64,000 bases of DNA from Salvator merianae. Its lineage: Eukaryota; Chordata; Lepidosauria; Squamata; Teiidae. The first letter of the stretch is position 1; each line of letters begins with the position of its first letter. Shown one piece after another: positions 34,317 to 44,655 of this stretch. The notes beneath the pieces were generated by a model. It was not told the origin of the DNA. It ran no database searches and worked only from the letters and a program-made list of their open reading frames with translations. The stretch spans positions 141,694,290 to 141,758,289 of the forward strand of contig QVOM02000034.1 in assembly GCA_003586115.2 (NCBI GenBank), read 5' to 3'. Both the position numbers and the translations under genes were made by a program.

Positions 34317-34774
34317 GGGCCTTTTCACACTTACCTGTCAGAATGTTCCATTTTGACTGCTGGAACCACGTGTCTGCACCTGGATGCCACTGCAGTTACT
34401 CTGACATTATCCAAGCCTCACTTGGAACATTCTAGCTGTACACAGCTTAAAAGCTGTCCACAGCATTCCCATGGCAGTGGGAACAGTGCATTCATACCAT
34501 TTCCAGTGGTGTGAGTGAGGAGCCTTTCAGTTTGAACCTTCAAGGATAGAAGGCCCAAAATTCAAGGCTTACCCTGCCCTTGCACACTGGATGCAATGTC
34601 CCCTCTCCCAATTGTGGGGTGGGGTGGGTGGGGCATCTGATGTCAGGAAGTCCCACTAGAATCAGAATATTTACATTCCTAGAGCAGCTTTACAGGAACA
34701 GGGCTCTCCCAGCACTCTAGGGAACTGTTTAGACTTTGCTAGAGAGCTCACTAGCATATAAGTGTAAACAGATC
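34317..34774. mobile_element. Harbinger-like element C
   Basis: The left end is GGGCCTTTTCACACTTACC and the right end, reverse complemented, is GATCTGTTTACACTTAT; 9-12 bases match allowing mismatches. CTA follows the right end. It is the third consecutive element of this end type within 1.7 kb. No coding sequence is visible. Confidence 0.6.
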
Positions 34775-34777
34775 CTA

Positions 34778-35144
34778 GGTTTGAATGGTCCCAACTGCTT
34801 CTAGCATTGACCAGCTGGGAAGTGTCTCTGCAGACAATTCCTGGAAATTAAGTATAAAATGAGCATCACACTCTGAGTCTCACCTTTTCCCCCTCCAAGC
34901 AGTCTTCTTCCCTTCCTTGCTCTGTAACTTGAATTGCAAGAGCTATAATGACTCTTAAATGACATCAACAACTGAGAATCCCACCCTATAAATGTGAGGA
35001 TGATGTGTCCTTTTGTTGACTCAACCAGGAAAAATGGGCATATGGCAACCATGTTCTCACCAGTTTTAACCAAATAATTTATTTAACAAGGAGATGCAAC
35101 TATCCTATTTATCTCATAGTTCCTCAGAATAATGTGCATATTTT
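34778..35144. other. No gene recognised
   Basis: Short unique spacer between the Harbinger-like cluster and the long palindrome. Confidence 0.5.
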
Positions 35145-36287
35145 CATTTCATTTCTTGGGATTCCTAGAGTGTTCTGCTTTGTTCTAGACTTCAGTTTGG
35201 AACCTGAGCTTTTGGATATTACTGTAATATCTGTCATCAGAGGACTTGACAATGTAGAGAGTCAACTGCCACTGATGATTTTCTGGATATAGTTACTCTT
35301 CTCATAGTTGATGGTGGAGAGTGGTTCTTATTTTCTCCACCAACTATGAAAGGTGACTAGATCCAGAAGGTAGTTGACTCTCCACACTGCCAAGTAGGGA
35401 TGGGCAAAAACTTTCGCCACCTTCGCCTTTCACAGCGAAAACAGCGTTTCCGCTGTTTTCGTGCGAAGGGCGAAAAACCCCTTCCCCATGAACGCGAAGA
35501 GCGGAAAACTTACCTTGTCTTCGCTGCCTTCGCTGCCTAGTAAAAGTTCTACTTCCTCCAACGTGGAGAAAGTAGAATTTCTACTGGCTGCTGTACTGGT
35601 GTCAGCAGTTGGTCAATATATTTGACTGACTGCTACACCAGCCTATTGGGTGCCTCGCTTCCCTGCTGCCAGGGAAACAGGCATCCAATAGAGGCTTCCC
35701 TGATGGGAGCGGGGAGCGCAGATGAGCCGGAGCGCTCGAAAAGGACACGCGCCGCATGGTTCTACGAACAGTAAGTTTTTTACTTTACTTTACTTTTTTA
35801 TTTTTATTTTACTTGTGTGTTGGGGGGGATGAAGGGGCTTTTCTTTTCTTTTTTATTTTATTTGTGTGTGTGGGGGGGTGTAGGGCTTTTCTTTTTTATT
35901 TTATTTGTGTGTGGGGGGGTGCAGGGTGTAGGGGCGGCATGGCTTCATTGGCAGCAATTGCCCAGCCTGCCGCCTCTGTGCCATTCACCCTTAAAGATAT
36001 ACTACCACCATATCTTTAAGGGTGGATGGGTGCAGAGCCGGTAGGCTGGCCAGTGACTGGCAATGAAGCCATGTGCGAAAGGCTTCGCAGCGAAAGCGAA
36101 GCCGGCGTCTTTCGTCGTGGGTTTTTCGCATGAAGATTTTTTTTGCCGGCTTCACTTCACTGCAAAGCGAAAAGCGGAAAATGCCTTCACGCATACCCCT
36201 ACTGCCAAGTCTTCTGATGATGAATATCGTACTTCTAACTGAAAGCTCAGGTTCCAAACTAACTCTAGAACCTCAACAAATGAAATG
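35145..36287. mobile_element. Long palindromic element, split by a hAT insertion
   Basis: The left arm is 35145-35320 and the right arm 35334-35394 continued at 36202-36287. The arms are complementary from the centre (TGGTGGAGA facing TCTCCACCA near 35327) outward through AGAGTCAACT, CATCAGAnGACTTG, TTTGGAACCTGAGCTTT and on to ATTTCATTT. The right arm is interrupted exactly by the hAT element at 35395-36201; removing it and one copy of CTGCCAAG restores pairing. Without the insertion the repeat would be about 330 bp. No target duplication of the palindrome itself was identified. Confidence 0.8.
35395..36201. mobile_element. hAT element nested in the palindrome (807 bp)
   Basis: It is flanked by a perfect 8-bp duplication CTGCCAAG (35387-35394 and 36202-36209). 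The left end is TAGGGATGGGC and the right end, reverse complemented, is TAGGGGTATGCG, imperfect but hAT-like. It carries many TTCGC/GCGAA motifs at both ends, as in the 17782 element. The centre holds a T-rich/GTGTG-GGGGGG tandem repeat with a unit near 57 bp (about 35810-35935) and a hairpin whose arms meet near 36003 (TTAAAGATAT facing ATATCTTTAA). No transposase is encoded. Confidence 0.85.
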
Positions 36288-36605
36288 ATAGCCTGCTGCC
36301 AAAGCCTCTGTTCTTACATGTATTTTTAGATACTCTTAACTTTTGCAGGGTCAACAAACTACCTTTTGTACAGACACGTGTAACAGTATTCTAATAGAGC
36401 ATTTAGAGTAGGAAAAACTGCTCTCAGTGAAAAAATATCTGAAGTAGTGGAGCAGAAAGGCAAGAGGATCTTAACCCTTTCCATAGTCCTCTCCTTATTA
36501 TAAATTCCTAGTATCATTCTTGACAGAATTTGAAAAAAATTAAGACATCATTTAATACTTTCCTACAGCAATTCTGAATAAATTGTCTCACAAGAAAAAC
36601 AATGG
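36288..36605. other. No gene recognised
   Basis: Unique flank directly before the L1 insertion. Confidence 0.5.
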
Positions 36606-36617
36606 CACTGAAAATAG
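36606..36617. repeat. L1 target-site duplication, left copy
   Basis: CACTGAAAATAG, repeated exactly at 40281-40292 on the other side of the L1. Twelve bases fall in the usual range for L1 target-primed insertion. Confidence 0.85.
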
Positions 36618-36810
36618 TTTTTTTTTAATTTTAAATTAAAATAGCAACATAAAGAAATACAACATTTAGTGCTACCCCCGTCCCCCAAAAAATACATTGA
36701 AAAACAAACCAACAAACAATAACTACCCCACCACCACTCTACCAAACTACCCCTTAGGCACATAGGTTGACGACATTAGATTGCTTCTTCCATCTTCATT
36801 CACTTTCTTT

Positions 36811-37386
36811 TTAGCTGGACCAAAGAGTCAGTCTTATTATTTCTTCTCTTATTTCTTCTGGCACTTGGGGTCTCATGGAAAAATACAATAAGTCTTTCCA
36901 TTTTTCCTCTGTTTTAAAAAGCAATTTCAAACCTTGACTTTTAAATCTCATTTCCCGCATTTTATTGAATCTATATTGCTCCATTAGGTACCTATACCAG
37001 TTACTTAATGTCCATTTAGTACTTTCTCTCCATCCCAGTACAGTTGTTGATTGCGCTGCCAATATCATTTGAGCAAATAAATACTGTTTTTCCTCACTTA
37101 TACTCCCTGATGTCACTTCAAAAAAAACTAGTTCAGGTGATAAATTCGAATTTAAATTTAAAATATCATTAATTTCATTCCGAATAACTATCCAAAACAA
37201 TTTTATAATATCACATTCCCACCAAAGGTGGAAATATGTACCTCTATGACCACACCCATGCCAGCATTGCGGTGACATCGTGGGTATCATATGTGCTAAT
37301 TGTGCTGGTGTCCTATACCATCTATAAAATATTTTCAGGATCATGTCTTGTGCCCTATTATTCTTTAAATCTTTAATTTTCTTCAT
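36811..37386 (-). pseudogene. L1 ORF2 C-terminal zinc-knuckle segment
   Basis: A 191-codon open segment ending at the natural ORF2 stop. It contains ILKIFYRWYRTPAQLA, then the L1 C-terminal motif CX3CX7HX4C (CWHGCGHRGTYFHLWWEC, about residues 42-59), required for retrotransposition in studied L1s, then the 'MILAAQSTTVLGWRESTKW' helix and the carboxy tail. The motif is intact. A 3' UTR of only about 185 bp and a poly-A tract follow on the minus strand. Confidence 0.92.
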
Positions 37387-37417
37387 TTTTTGCCCAACAT
37401 TTTCCCTCGTAAATCTG

Positions 37418-37729
37418 TCATATTTGAAACATGCTTTCCATTATTTCATTCTTTTGATTTGTTAATAAGCCATATATTTTACTCCCTATACCTTTTGACC
37501 CCTTCAAACATTCTTCCAATATTTCCTCTATCTCCGTCAATGGTCTGTAGATCAATAAATGTATGTTATTAGTTACTGACCAGTTTCTCAGGGAATTATA
37601 AGTTAGCCATCTTCTCCCCAGAACCTGTTTTATTTCCTGTTCCCTCCATTCCCCTCTAATATTATATAGATCCTTTAAATATTTAAACCCATTTTCCTTT
37701 AATTGATATAATAGTCTTTCTTCCATCAC
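37418..37729 (-). pseudogene. L1 ORF2 pre-C-terminal segment
   Basis: A 103-codon open segment in the variable region upstream of the cysteine-histidine motif. It includes a LYQLKENGFKYLKDLY block, the usual L1 phrase before the C-terminal domain. It is bounded by frameshifts at both sides (about 37740-37790 and 37390-37417). Confidence 0.8.
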
Positions 37730-37792
37730 CTCTTGTTCCTTATTTATATTTTCAATAGTTGTATATTTTGATATTTGTGGTGCTAGCTTCTG

Positions 37793-38320
37793 TTAGTAGG
37801 TTCTCCAAATTTCCATAACTTGTTTCAGTGGTCCATATAACCCTCTATATTTTCTCTCTGGCATTTTACCCCACATTAAACTACTATTCTCTAAATTATG
37901 TATCTTTTTCTCTATTTTTACCCATTTTTCTTCCGTTTTAACTTCTAACTCTACTAATTTTTTTATTTGAAAAGCCACATAATATTTCTGCAGAGTGGGA
38001 ATAGACCATCCTCCCTCCTGAATTCCCATATTTAATACCATTTTCCTCAGTCTTGGCTGTTTTGTATTAAATATCCAATTATTTATCTTACTATCCCATT
38101 GTTTCAATGTCCTAATACTTACTTTTTCAGGTAATACTTGAAATAAATACAAAATCCTTGGGATAATAAACATTTTCACCACTCTTATTCTAGATAGTAT
38201 GGACATTACCTTAGTTTTTTTATTTTCCAACTGTTCATTAACTTTCTTCCATACCTGTCTATAATTTTCATAAAATAATTTATTATTATTTGTTGTAAGA
38301 ATTACCCCTAAATACTTCAT
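37793..38320 (-). pseudogene. L1 ORF2 post-RT segment
   Basis: A 175-codon open segment following the reverse transcriptase. It starts at the conserved MKYLGVILTTNNNKLFYENY phrase (family form KYLGIxLTxxxKxLYxxNY) and continues through the IPRILYLFQVLPEK and GGWSIPTLQKYY blocks typical of the L1 thumb and downstream domain. It is separated from the RT segment by a short broken interval at 38321-38427. Confidence 0.9.
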
Positions 38321-38427
38321 CTTTTTAACTCCTAATTTTAATCCAGTTAATCTTCTTACTTCAATCTGCTCCTGAGGTGGGGTATTAAAAGCATTATCTC
38401 TGATTTAGTTATATTTACTTTTAATCC

Positions 38428-39348
38428 TTACATTTGGGTAAACTTTTCTAAAATACCTCTAATTGCTACTACCATTTCCCTAGGTGTTTGGGTGATTATC
38501 ACTGCATCATCTGCAAATGAATTTATTTTAACTTCTTCCCCTTTAACCTTATATCCCTGCCACCTATTATCCTGTCTAATTTCATTGGCCAATGGTTCTA
38601 TTGTCAAAGCAAATAATAGAGGAGAAAGGGGACAACCCTGCTTTGTCCCATTAAGTATTCTTATCTGCCTCGAACTAATTCCATTTATTTTAACATATGC
38701 TGTGGATCCCTCATATAAATGTTTAATTACTTCACAAAATGTATCCCCCATATCGAACTTTTGACATACATTATATAAATATTGATGATTCACCGAGTCA
38801 AATGCCTTCATCACATCTAATTTCAAAATTCCTACTTTTTTATTATGTTTTTTAGCATGATAAATGACATTAATTAAATTTCTTATAGGGTGACCAATAT
38901 ATCTATTCATAATGAACCCATATTGATCCTCCTTTATTATTTTTGAAATAATTTCCTCTAACCTTTTAGTCAAAACCTTGGTAAATATTTTATAATCCTG
39001 GTTTGATAAACTAATTGGTCGATAAGAGCCAGGGTCTACTGGATTTTTTTGAGGTTTTAATATTGTAATTATTTCTGTCTTATTCCAAGAATCTGGTTTT
39101 AGTCTATTATTTAATATATCATTAAAAAGAATTTGCACCTGAGGTACTAATAGTTTTATAAATTTTTTATAGAAAATAGCTGTAAACCCATCAGGACCAG
39201 GAGACTTAACAGGTTTTAGACCCTGAATTACCTCTTCTATTTCCCGCTGGGTTATATCTGCATTTAATCTCACCTTCTGCTCTTCTGTTAATTTTCTGTC
39301 GATAGTCCATACAGTCTTGAATTCTATCTCCCTTATATAGATTTTCAT
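38428..39348 (-). pseudogene. L1 ORF2 reverse transcriptase segment (306 codons)
   Basis: The longest open segment in the window. It carries nearly the whole reverse-transcriptase core in order: KSPGPDGFTAIFYKKF, YRPISLSNQDYKIFTK, QYGFIMNRYIGHPIRN, KLDVMKAFDSVNH with its first catalytic Asp, GTKQGCPLSPLLFALTIEPL, and FADDAVI with the catalytic Asp pair. All key residues of the active site appear intact, yet the segment is cut off from its endonuclease and C-terminal parts by frameshifts, so no complete enzyme is encoded. Its state contrasts with the heavily mutated counterpart at 11.2-11.9 kb. Confidence 0.95.
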
Positions 39349-39472
39349 AATATTGAGCCATTATTTCTACTATTTCCTTATTCTTAACTTTTATTTCTCC
39401 CTCTAAATTTTGTAATTTATTAATTATTCTTTTTTCCTTCTTCTTCCTAATAATTTTTGAGATCCTTTTCAT
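39206..39472 (-). pseudogene. L1 ORF2 linker segment
   Basis: An 88-codon open segment between endonuclease and reverse transcriptase. It contains the basic KRISKIIRKKKEKR stretch and the family phrase 'IVEIMAQYYENLYKGD' before shifting frame; the continuation lies in the overlapping 38428-39348 segment. The frame change around 39280-39340 is one of the few breaks in this copy. Confidence 0.8.
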
Positions 39473-39559
39473 TGCTTGTATATCCCAGCTCTTATACTCA
39501 TTTTTAATCAGAGCCCATTTCTTACTACATTTAACAATATCATAATTTTCTAACTCTTT

Positions 39560-40135
39560 TTAATTTTTCTCCCAGTCTTGCCTGTTTCTTCTTGTTTTAT
39601 TTTGTATATATTTCAACTGTGACTCCTTTACTTTATTTAACAACATTTCCCTATTTCTTTTCCATATTCTTCTTTGTAAAATCCCCAGTGATATACACTG
39701 CTCTCTAATTGTTGCTTTAAAAGCATCCCATAATACATTTTCTGACATTCCTTGAGTTCTATTTTCCATAAAAAATAATTCTATTTCCCTTTTCAATCTC
39801 TCCTTATACATATCATTTTCTAAAATCCCTGGATCAAATCTCCAATTTTTGCATGGTTCATCTCCTAATTTGATCTGCATAATTATTGGAGCATGGTCTG
39901 ACAACCAAATTTGTTCTGTATATATATTTTCATTTGGAAAGCTATTTGCTTGGTTCATAACAAAGAAATCTATATTAGTAAACTTTTTATGCCTTCCTGA
40001 CCAAAATGTCGGGGGAGGTATTCCTGCATTCACCTTTTCATAACCTTCTATCAAATTCCATCTACTAATATTCCATTTTCTTATATCGAAATTAAAGTCA
40101 CCTGCTACAAACAAGCTTCCTTCATAGAACCTCAT
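39560..40135 (-). pseudogene. L1 ORF2 endonuclease segment
   Basis: A 191-codon open segment covering the C-terminal half of the APE-type endonuclease that nicks the insertion site. It shows the family signatures VAGDFN near residues 10-15 and LSDHAPI near residues 78-85, the latter containing the catalytic Asp-His pair. Upstream, in another frame (about 40170-40280), KGRYVFVKG and VTFATVYAPN continue the domain before truncation. The first catalytic residues, near the protein start, are lost. The segment continues past the GDFN/SDH block into the linker (EQCISLGI...). The methionine start is an internal codon, not a real start. Confidence 0.9.
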
Positions 40136-40280
40136 TAATTTAGTTATTGTACTAACAATTTTTTTTTAAAAAAAATTCTATTAGGAGCATAGACAGTGGC
40201 AAATGTTACTTTAGATCCATCCATTAACCCCTTAACAAAAACATATCTACCTTTCTTATCTTTTCTCATTTCCTGTAGTT

Positions 40281-40292
40281 CACTGAAAATAG
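40281..40292. repeat. L1 target-site duplication, right copy
   Basis: CACTGAAAATAG, the exact partner of 36606-36617. The truncation breakpoint of the L1 lies at its left edge. Confidence 0.85.
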
Positions 40293-40308
40293 TGACTCAC
40301 TATACTCA

Positions 40309-40605
40309 GGCTGCATTCACATGTAGTAGAAAAAGCGGCTCAAAAGTACCTCAGAAGAGATGGTAGTGTATGGCCCTTATGTTCTCGTTCCATCTCTAAT
40401 CTACCTTTCCTAGCCTACTATCTCTAAGCTGTTTTAAAGTTATTTCTTATTCTTTTTTTGTTACATGTGAGCACTGTCCTAGAATGTTCATGAAAACTGG
40501 TGCTTGAACAATCCTACCTGAGAATCATCTCTAGGCTGTCTCTGAGCTGCCTCAGATTTTTTTTTTGGTTTTTTTTTAATATCCAGTACTTCCTGTGAAC
40601 AGAAA
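40309..40605. mobile_element. Non-autonomous DNA element with GCTGCATTCACATG ends
   Basis: It starts GGCTGCATTCACATGTAG and, in reverse complement, shares long blocks with 56115-56855: CATGAACATTCTAGG, AGATGGTAGTGT and a CAAAAG-C-T-CAGA stretch. The right end (reverse complement CTGTTCACAGGAAGTA) is less clear, and an internal second ACATGTGAGC copy suggests partial duplication. No coding content. The superfamily is unresolved (hAT or Harbinger). Confidence 0.6.
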
Positions 40606-43198
40606 CTTATACAAACTTGGAAGGTAATACAGACTTGAAAAGACTGTTAAATGAAAATCACACCACTGGCTAAGCTTGACCCACTGACAATGAGTAATAT
40701 GACAATTTTGCACATGGTAATTACATTTTCAGCACTGTCTCTGACAAGACAGCAGTTTCAAAGCAAATGCTTTAACACCAGGAGTACACCTTGCTCTCTG
40801 GCTACTGTATCCCCTCATACCTTAACTTTTCATCTCACATGAATAGTGATTTTAAGCAGATGACCAGCCGTTTGAGTTAGAAAGCACTTCTTGGATGACT
40901 TTTAGGCTACCCCAGAGCAGATGTGCATGTAAAGAAACTGGAAGATGATTATGCAAAGGGAGTCTTATTGCTGAAACTGACTAGATAAAGCCGTTTCTTC
41001 TTGTTTAGGAAATTGTGTAGACTGATAAGAAAGAAAAAAGATAGATCTGCTATTTCTGGGACTTCTTAAAAGCAAGTAAATGAATTGTACTAGTGATATT
41101 GTCCTTTTATACACTCACTATAGTGTGAAATATCTGTAGCTCAAATTTGATGTACTGCATTGTAGGAGTTAATCCAAGTTGAATTTTCTATCTAAGTTTA
41201 TGGTAATATCTGCATGTTTCTTTTGGACTATGCCAGAGGTATCCCAGGAGCTCACTGTTCACTCAGCAGCATGTGCCCAAACAGGGGTAGGATCTCCTTG
41301 AATGCATGGTGTTTGATTTTCACCTGCATCTGTCTTTTTCCTGGGCACAGAACATGTTCCCTTGAGCAGTTTATAAGGAGACTGCTGAAAAGCAGTCTCT
41401 GCTCAGGACAGGTTGACTCATGGTTCCTGCCACCACCATGCAGACAGGCAGTGGTGGCAGGAATGGTCTACATCCCACTTTAGAACTCAGCAACATTTTG
41501 TTTAGCTCTGAAAACAGCTGACTTTCAGGGCTGTTTCCAGTTTGGTAAAATGTCACCAGAGCCAATTTTGACATTGGGGAACTTTTGTTCCCCAGCTCCA
41601 AATTTAGGCCAGGTCAGATTGGCTGTCTCAGTGGAGAACTCTCCAGTCCACTCTGCCTGACTCCTCTCCCTGAATGCTTTCCCCAGACCAAGAGCATTCT
41701 CCTCAGTATGCACTATAGCATAGTGAATGCCCACTTGTGGATCTTGCCTATGTATCTGCTGATAGTTAATTTATCTGGATACCAGGCAAAACAGGAATTG
41801 TCTACAAAATAAAATGCAGGGTTGTGAACATTATTATTCCTTGAGTGTATGAAATTAAGGTACAACACAGGCAAGTCCACATTTATGATAATAAGTACCT
41901 CTCACTACTCAGACAATTTGGGCTTTGTTAAAAGTTAACAAATGGGGTGTAGGAACAAGTTAACAAAAAAAAGTATAAAACTGTTTACAAATAGAAGTTC
42001 TCAGCATAAAGCTTCAAACTATGATTGTGGTGTATGTTTCCTTAAGTTGATTTGTATTACCTGTGCAGTATTTAGGTTGTTAGAGAAATGTTGAAAAGGA
42101 CTGAGTTGGGTGCATCTGCTCCCTGGTTATTGTCCTGAAGACATTGGGGGAATAAACTATATTTACTCCCCAGTGAATTGCTTCAGTTTGTTGTCTCGTG
42201 GGTGCTATACAGAACACAGCAATCGTGAGGCATACTAAGCCCCCTGACAACACCAAACAAAACTGAGCAGAGTTATTGATAATCAGGAAGAGGAGTTGGT
42301 TGCAAGTTGCTCAGGTTGCTTGAAATGGCTTCCCCAGAGTTTTTTTTAAAAAGTAGCAACAAAGAAAAAAACCAAGACCATAAATTTATATCTAGAAAGT
42401 CACGTCACATGCTGTAATTTTTTTTCTTCATATAGTGGTTGAATAGTGAATATAAAGGCAAAGAATAGTGCCCTGGATTTTTCCAAAGTCTTCAAGGAAA
42501 GGAGAAAGAAGAGTAAAAGGGGAGAAGAGGGCTGGGAGAGTCAGGGTGCAACCAGACACCTTAATGAGACACCCTCTGGGTGAATTTGAGGCTGTAATGA
42601 CTGACATAAAATCCCAAAAATTGTCTTACCCTGTCCTGAAGCCCAGGAATAGCTGCCTCCTCCTCATACAAGGAATAACAGCACCAAGAGTAACTCTTTT
42701 TGGGGGTTGGATTGGGTAAGGAGTTGCAGAAGCACAGAGAAAGGAAACGTAGTCAGTCACAGCATATGTAATGTGAACAATTAGGGTCATTAAAAGTCAG
42801 GCAGATGAGTGGCCAGTCAGTGGTGAGCACTTGTAGTCAGAAAGGTGTTGCCAGACTTTGAAGTGAACAGTGAGCAAAGTCTGGAAAACTGAGGTAGGCT
42901 CTATTGTTTAAGTGTCTGAATGCCTTTTCTGTGTGTCTATGGAAGGGATGCTTTTTCTTAAAGGAGTGACCAAAAAAGATGCTGTCTAATTGCACCCTCA
43001 ATATCACTGCATCCTAATGGACCAGTCACCTCTGATAGTGAAACATTAACAGGTAAAGGAATAAAAAGTAGCAGCAGTGTGTGTTGTAGTGGGCAGAGAG
43101 AATCTAGGGCCTTGTATTTTTGTAGACCTTGAAAACCACAGGTTGTAAACAAGTCTGGCACATCAAAAGCTGAACCTAGTACAAATGTCTTTTTGCCT

Positions 43199-43234
<36 letters not shown>

Positions 43235-43720
43235 ATGTGGCTGGAGGAGTAAACAGAAAATGAATGATCCTGTTTTGTTTTCCTAACAATGGCCTTGACA
43301 TGCCTAGAAAAACAATCTTGTTTTCATAATAAGACTATAACATGAAGTATAGACATGTTTCTAGAATTATGAACTTAAAAGCACCAAATATAACATTTGA
43401 TTTTTTTTTCTGATTTTGATTCTCACTTATTGATAAGATTCATCTACTAAAATTCCAGATGTGAGTGAAGCTGTATGTCCAGACATGGATACTTAAACTC
43501 CAGATGTCCTATGGGGCTATTTGACTTGCCCACATTGGAGCTTTTACCTATATTGTTCAGCTCTGCACAGATGACTTGGGATGGACAAAAGCTAAAGCAC
43601 AACAGATTTGTAAGTCAGCCTGCCACAGCTGACATTAGGAGATTTTCATGTAAGGCAAACAGCAAATTTGAAGGGGTGCTTTTTTATTGCAGACCAAATA
43701 CTGGGGAGAAGGATGGAATA
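40606..43720. other. Unique sequence; hairpin and AT microsatellite
   Basis: No gene recognised. A hairpin with 13-bp perfect arms (TTCCTGCCACCAC at 41424-41436, complement at 41451-41463) and an (AT)n tract of about 30 bp at 43201-43231 are the only clear structures. Open frames up to 115 codons have no motif. Confidence 0.5.
43201..43231. repeat. (AT)n microsatellite
   Basis: An uninterrupted run of alternating A and T of about 30 bases. Length polymorphism would be expected. Confidence 0.95.
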
Positions 43721-43728
43721 GTAAAGCA

Positions 43729-44090
43729 TAGAGATGTGCATAGATTTTATTTGTTGTTTGGTTCAATTCAATTCAGTTCAAACCAAACCAAACCAAACCA
43801 AACTTTAAATGGTTGGGTTTAGTTTGAACCTTTTCAAACAGGTTAAAACTTCAAACCTGTCTCTCCCCCCCCCCCCAGTTTTCCACTTAATTGTTTTTAA
43901 AAAGCCATTTTAAGGAGCAAAAATATAGCGAATGCAAACGGTTTGACTGAATCACACAAATGGGTCCCTGATTTCGTTCAAATCAAACCACCCCTTTCAT
44001 ACAGGGGGTGATTCCATTCAAATCAAACATCTTCAATCTCTTTGGTTAGATTTGAATTTTCAAACACAAATTGAACACTATACATCTCCA
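43729..44090. mobile_element. hAT-like non-autonomous element
   Basis: The left end TAGAGATGTGCATAG and the right end (reverse complement TGGAGATGTATAG) form inverted repeats. The flanks GTAAAGCA (43721-43728) and GTAAAATG (44091-44098) match at the first five positions, with transitions at the other three, a decayed 8-bp duplication. The interior holds a (CCAAA)n-like run at about 43781-43803 and a C run near 43865. It is a sister to the elements at 29244 and 46527. Confidence 0.75.
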
Positions 44091-44098
44091 GTAAAATG

Positions 44099-44495
44099 TT
44101 AAATTTCTTACTATTGCTTAATTATTTTGCTCTTGATTTGGCCTGTTTATTGTTGCTATTTGCAGTCACGTAGAAATGCGCATGATATGAAATTACATTC
44201 ATTACACTTTCTTAATACAGCACTCCCCATTTTGAAGAGTACAGGTAAAATAACCAAATTCTGTGGACCTTACCTATGCTTTGCAAAATGTCTTGAGCAG
44301 AAACAGTAAACTGGGGAATGAAAGTTCCCTAGCTTCAAAGTTTCCAGCATCAACACCAGCACCAGCTCTGCAGTTAGCATGTTGCCACTGGGGTGATTAT
44401 CAACGCAGTGAGCAAAGTTTGCTCCAGGGGTGATCTTCACTTACTGTGCAAGTTTTGCTATCATGCAGAACCTGTGTATGAGCTCAGCTACTTCT
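44099..44495. other. No gene recognised
   Basis: Unique AT-rich sequence. Confidence 0.5.
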
Positions 44496-44498
44496 AAG

Positions 44499-44655
44499 TT
44501 TAATCCACTTTTCGTCCATCTTCAGAATAGGAGAACACATCATTAAAGTGACTAGCCATTTTTTCCTTACATTTTTCCTGTGAAAGAAAAACTGCTAGTC
44601 ATTTTGTTGATGTGTTCTCCCACTATGAAAATGCATTGAAGATGGATTAAAACTC
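44499..44655. mobile_element. Palindromic MITE-like element
   Basis: TTTAATCCA, CATCTTCA, GGAGAACACATCA and TGACTAGC on the left are mirrored on the right by GCTAGTCA, TGATGTGTTCTCC, TGAAGATGGATTAA. The arms of about 70 bp surround a short loop near 44575. Nothing is encoded. The class is not clear; a TA flank cannot be confirmed. Confidence 0.7.

Larger units (their letters stand above)
36618..40280 (-). mobile_element. 5'-truncated L1 LINE insertion with target duplication
   Basis: A 3.66-kb minus-strand L1 bounded by the 12-bp duplication CACTGAAAATAG (36606-36617, 40281-40292). The plus-strand left edge is the complement of a poly-A tail (nine T from 36618), followed by a short 3' UTR of about 185 bp and then ORF2 in reverse. 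The element is truncated inside the endonuclease domain, so ORF1 and the 5' UTR are missing. ORF2 is broken into six long open segments by few frameshifts or stops, which indicates a younger copy than the L1 at 7.9-14.1 kb. It cannot encode an intact enzyme. Confidence 0.92.

Noticed and set aside
39849..40043. Plus-strand open frames across the young L1 (for example 38492-38764 and 39849-40043)
   Set aside because: They are shadows of the minus-strand ORF2 coding frames.
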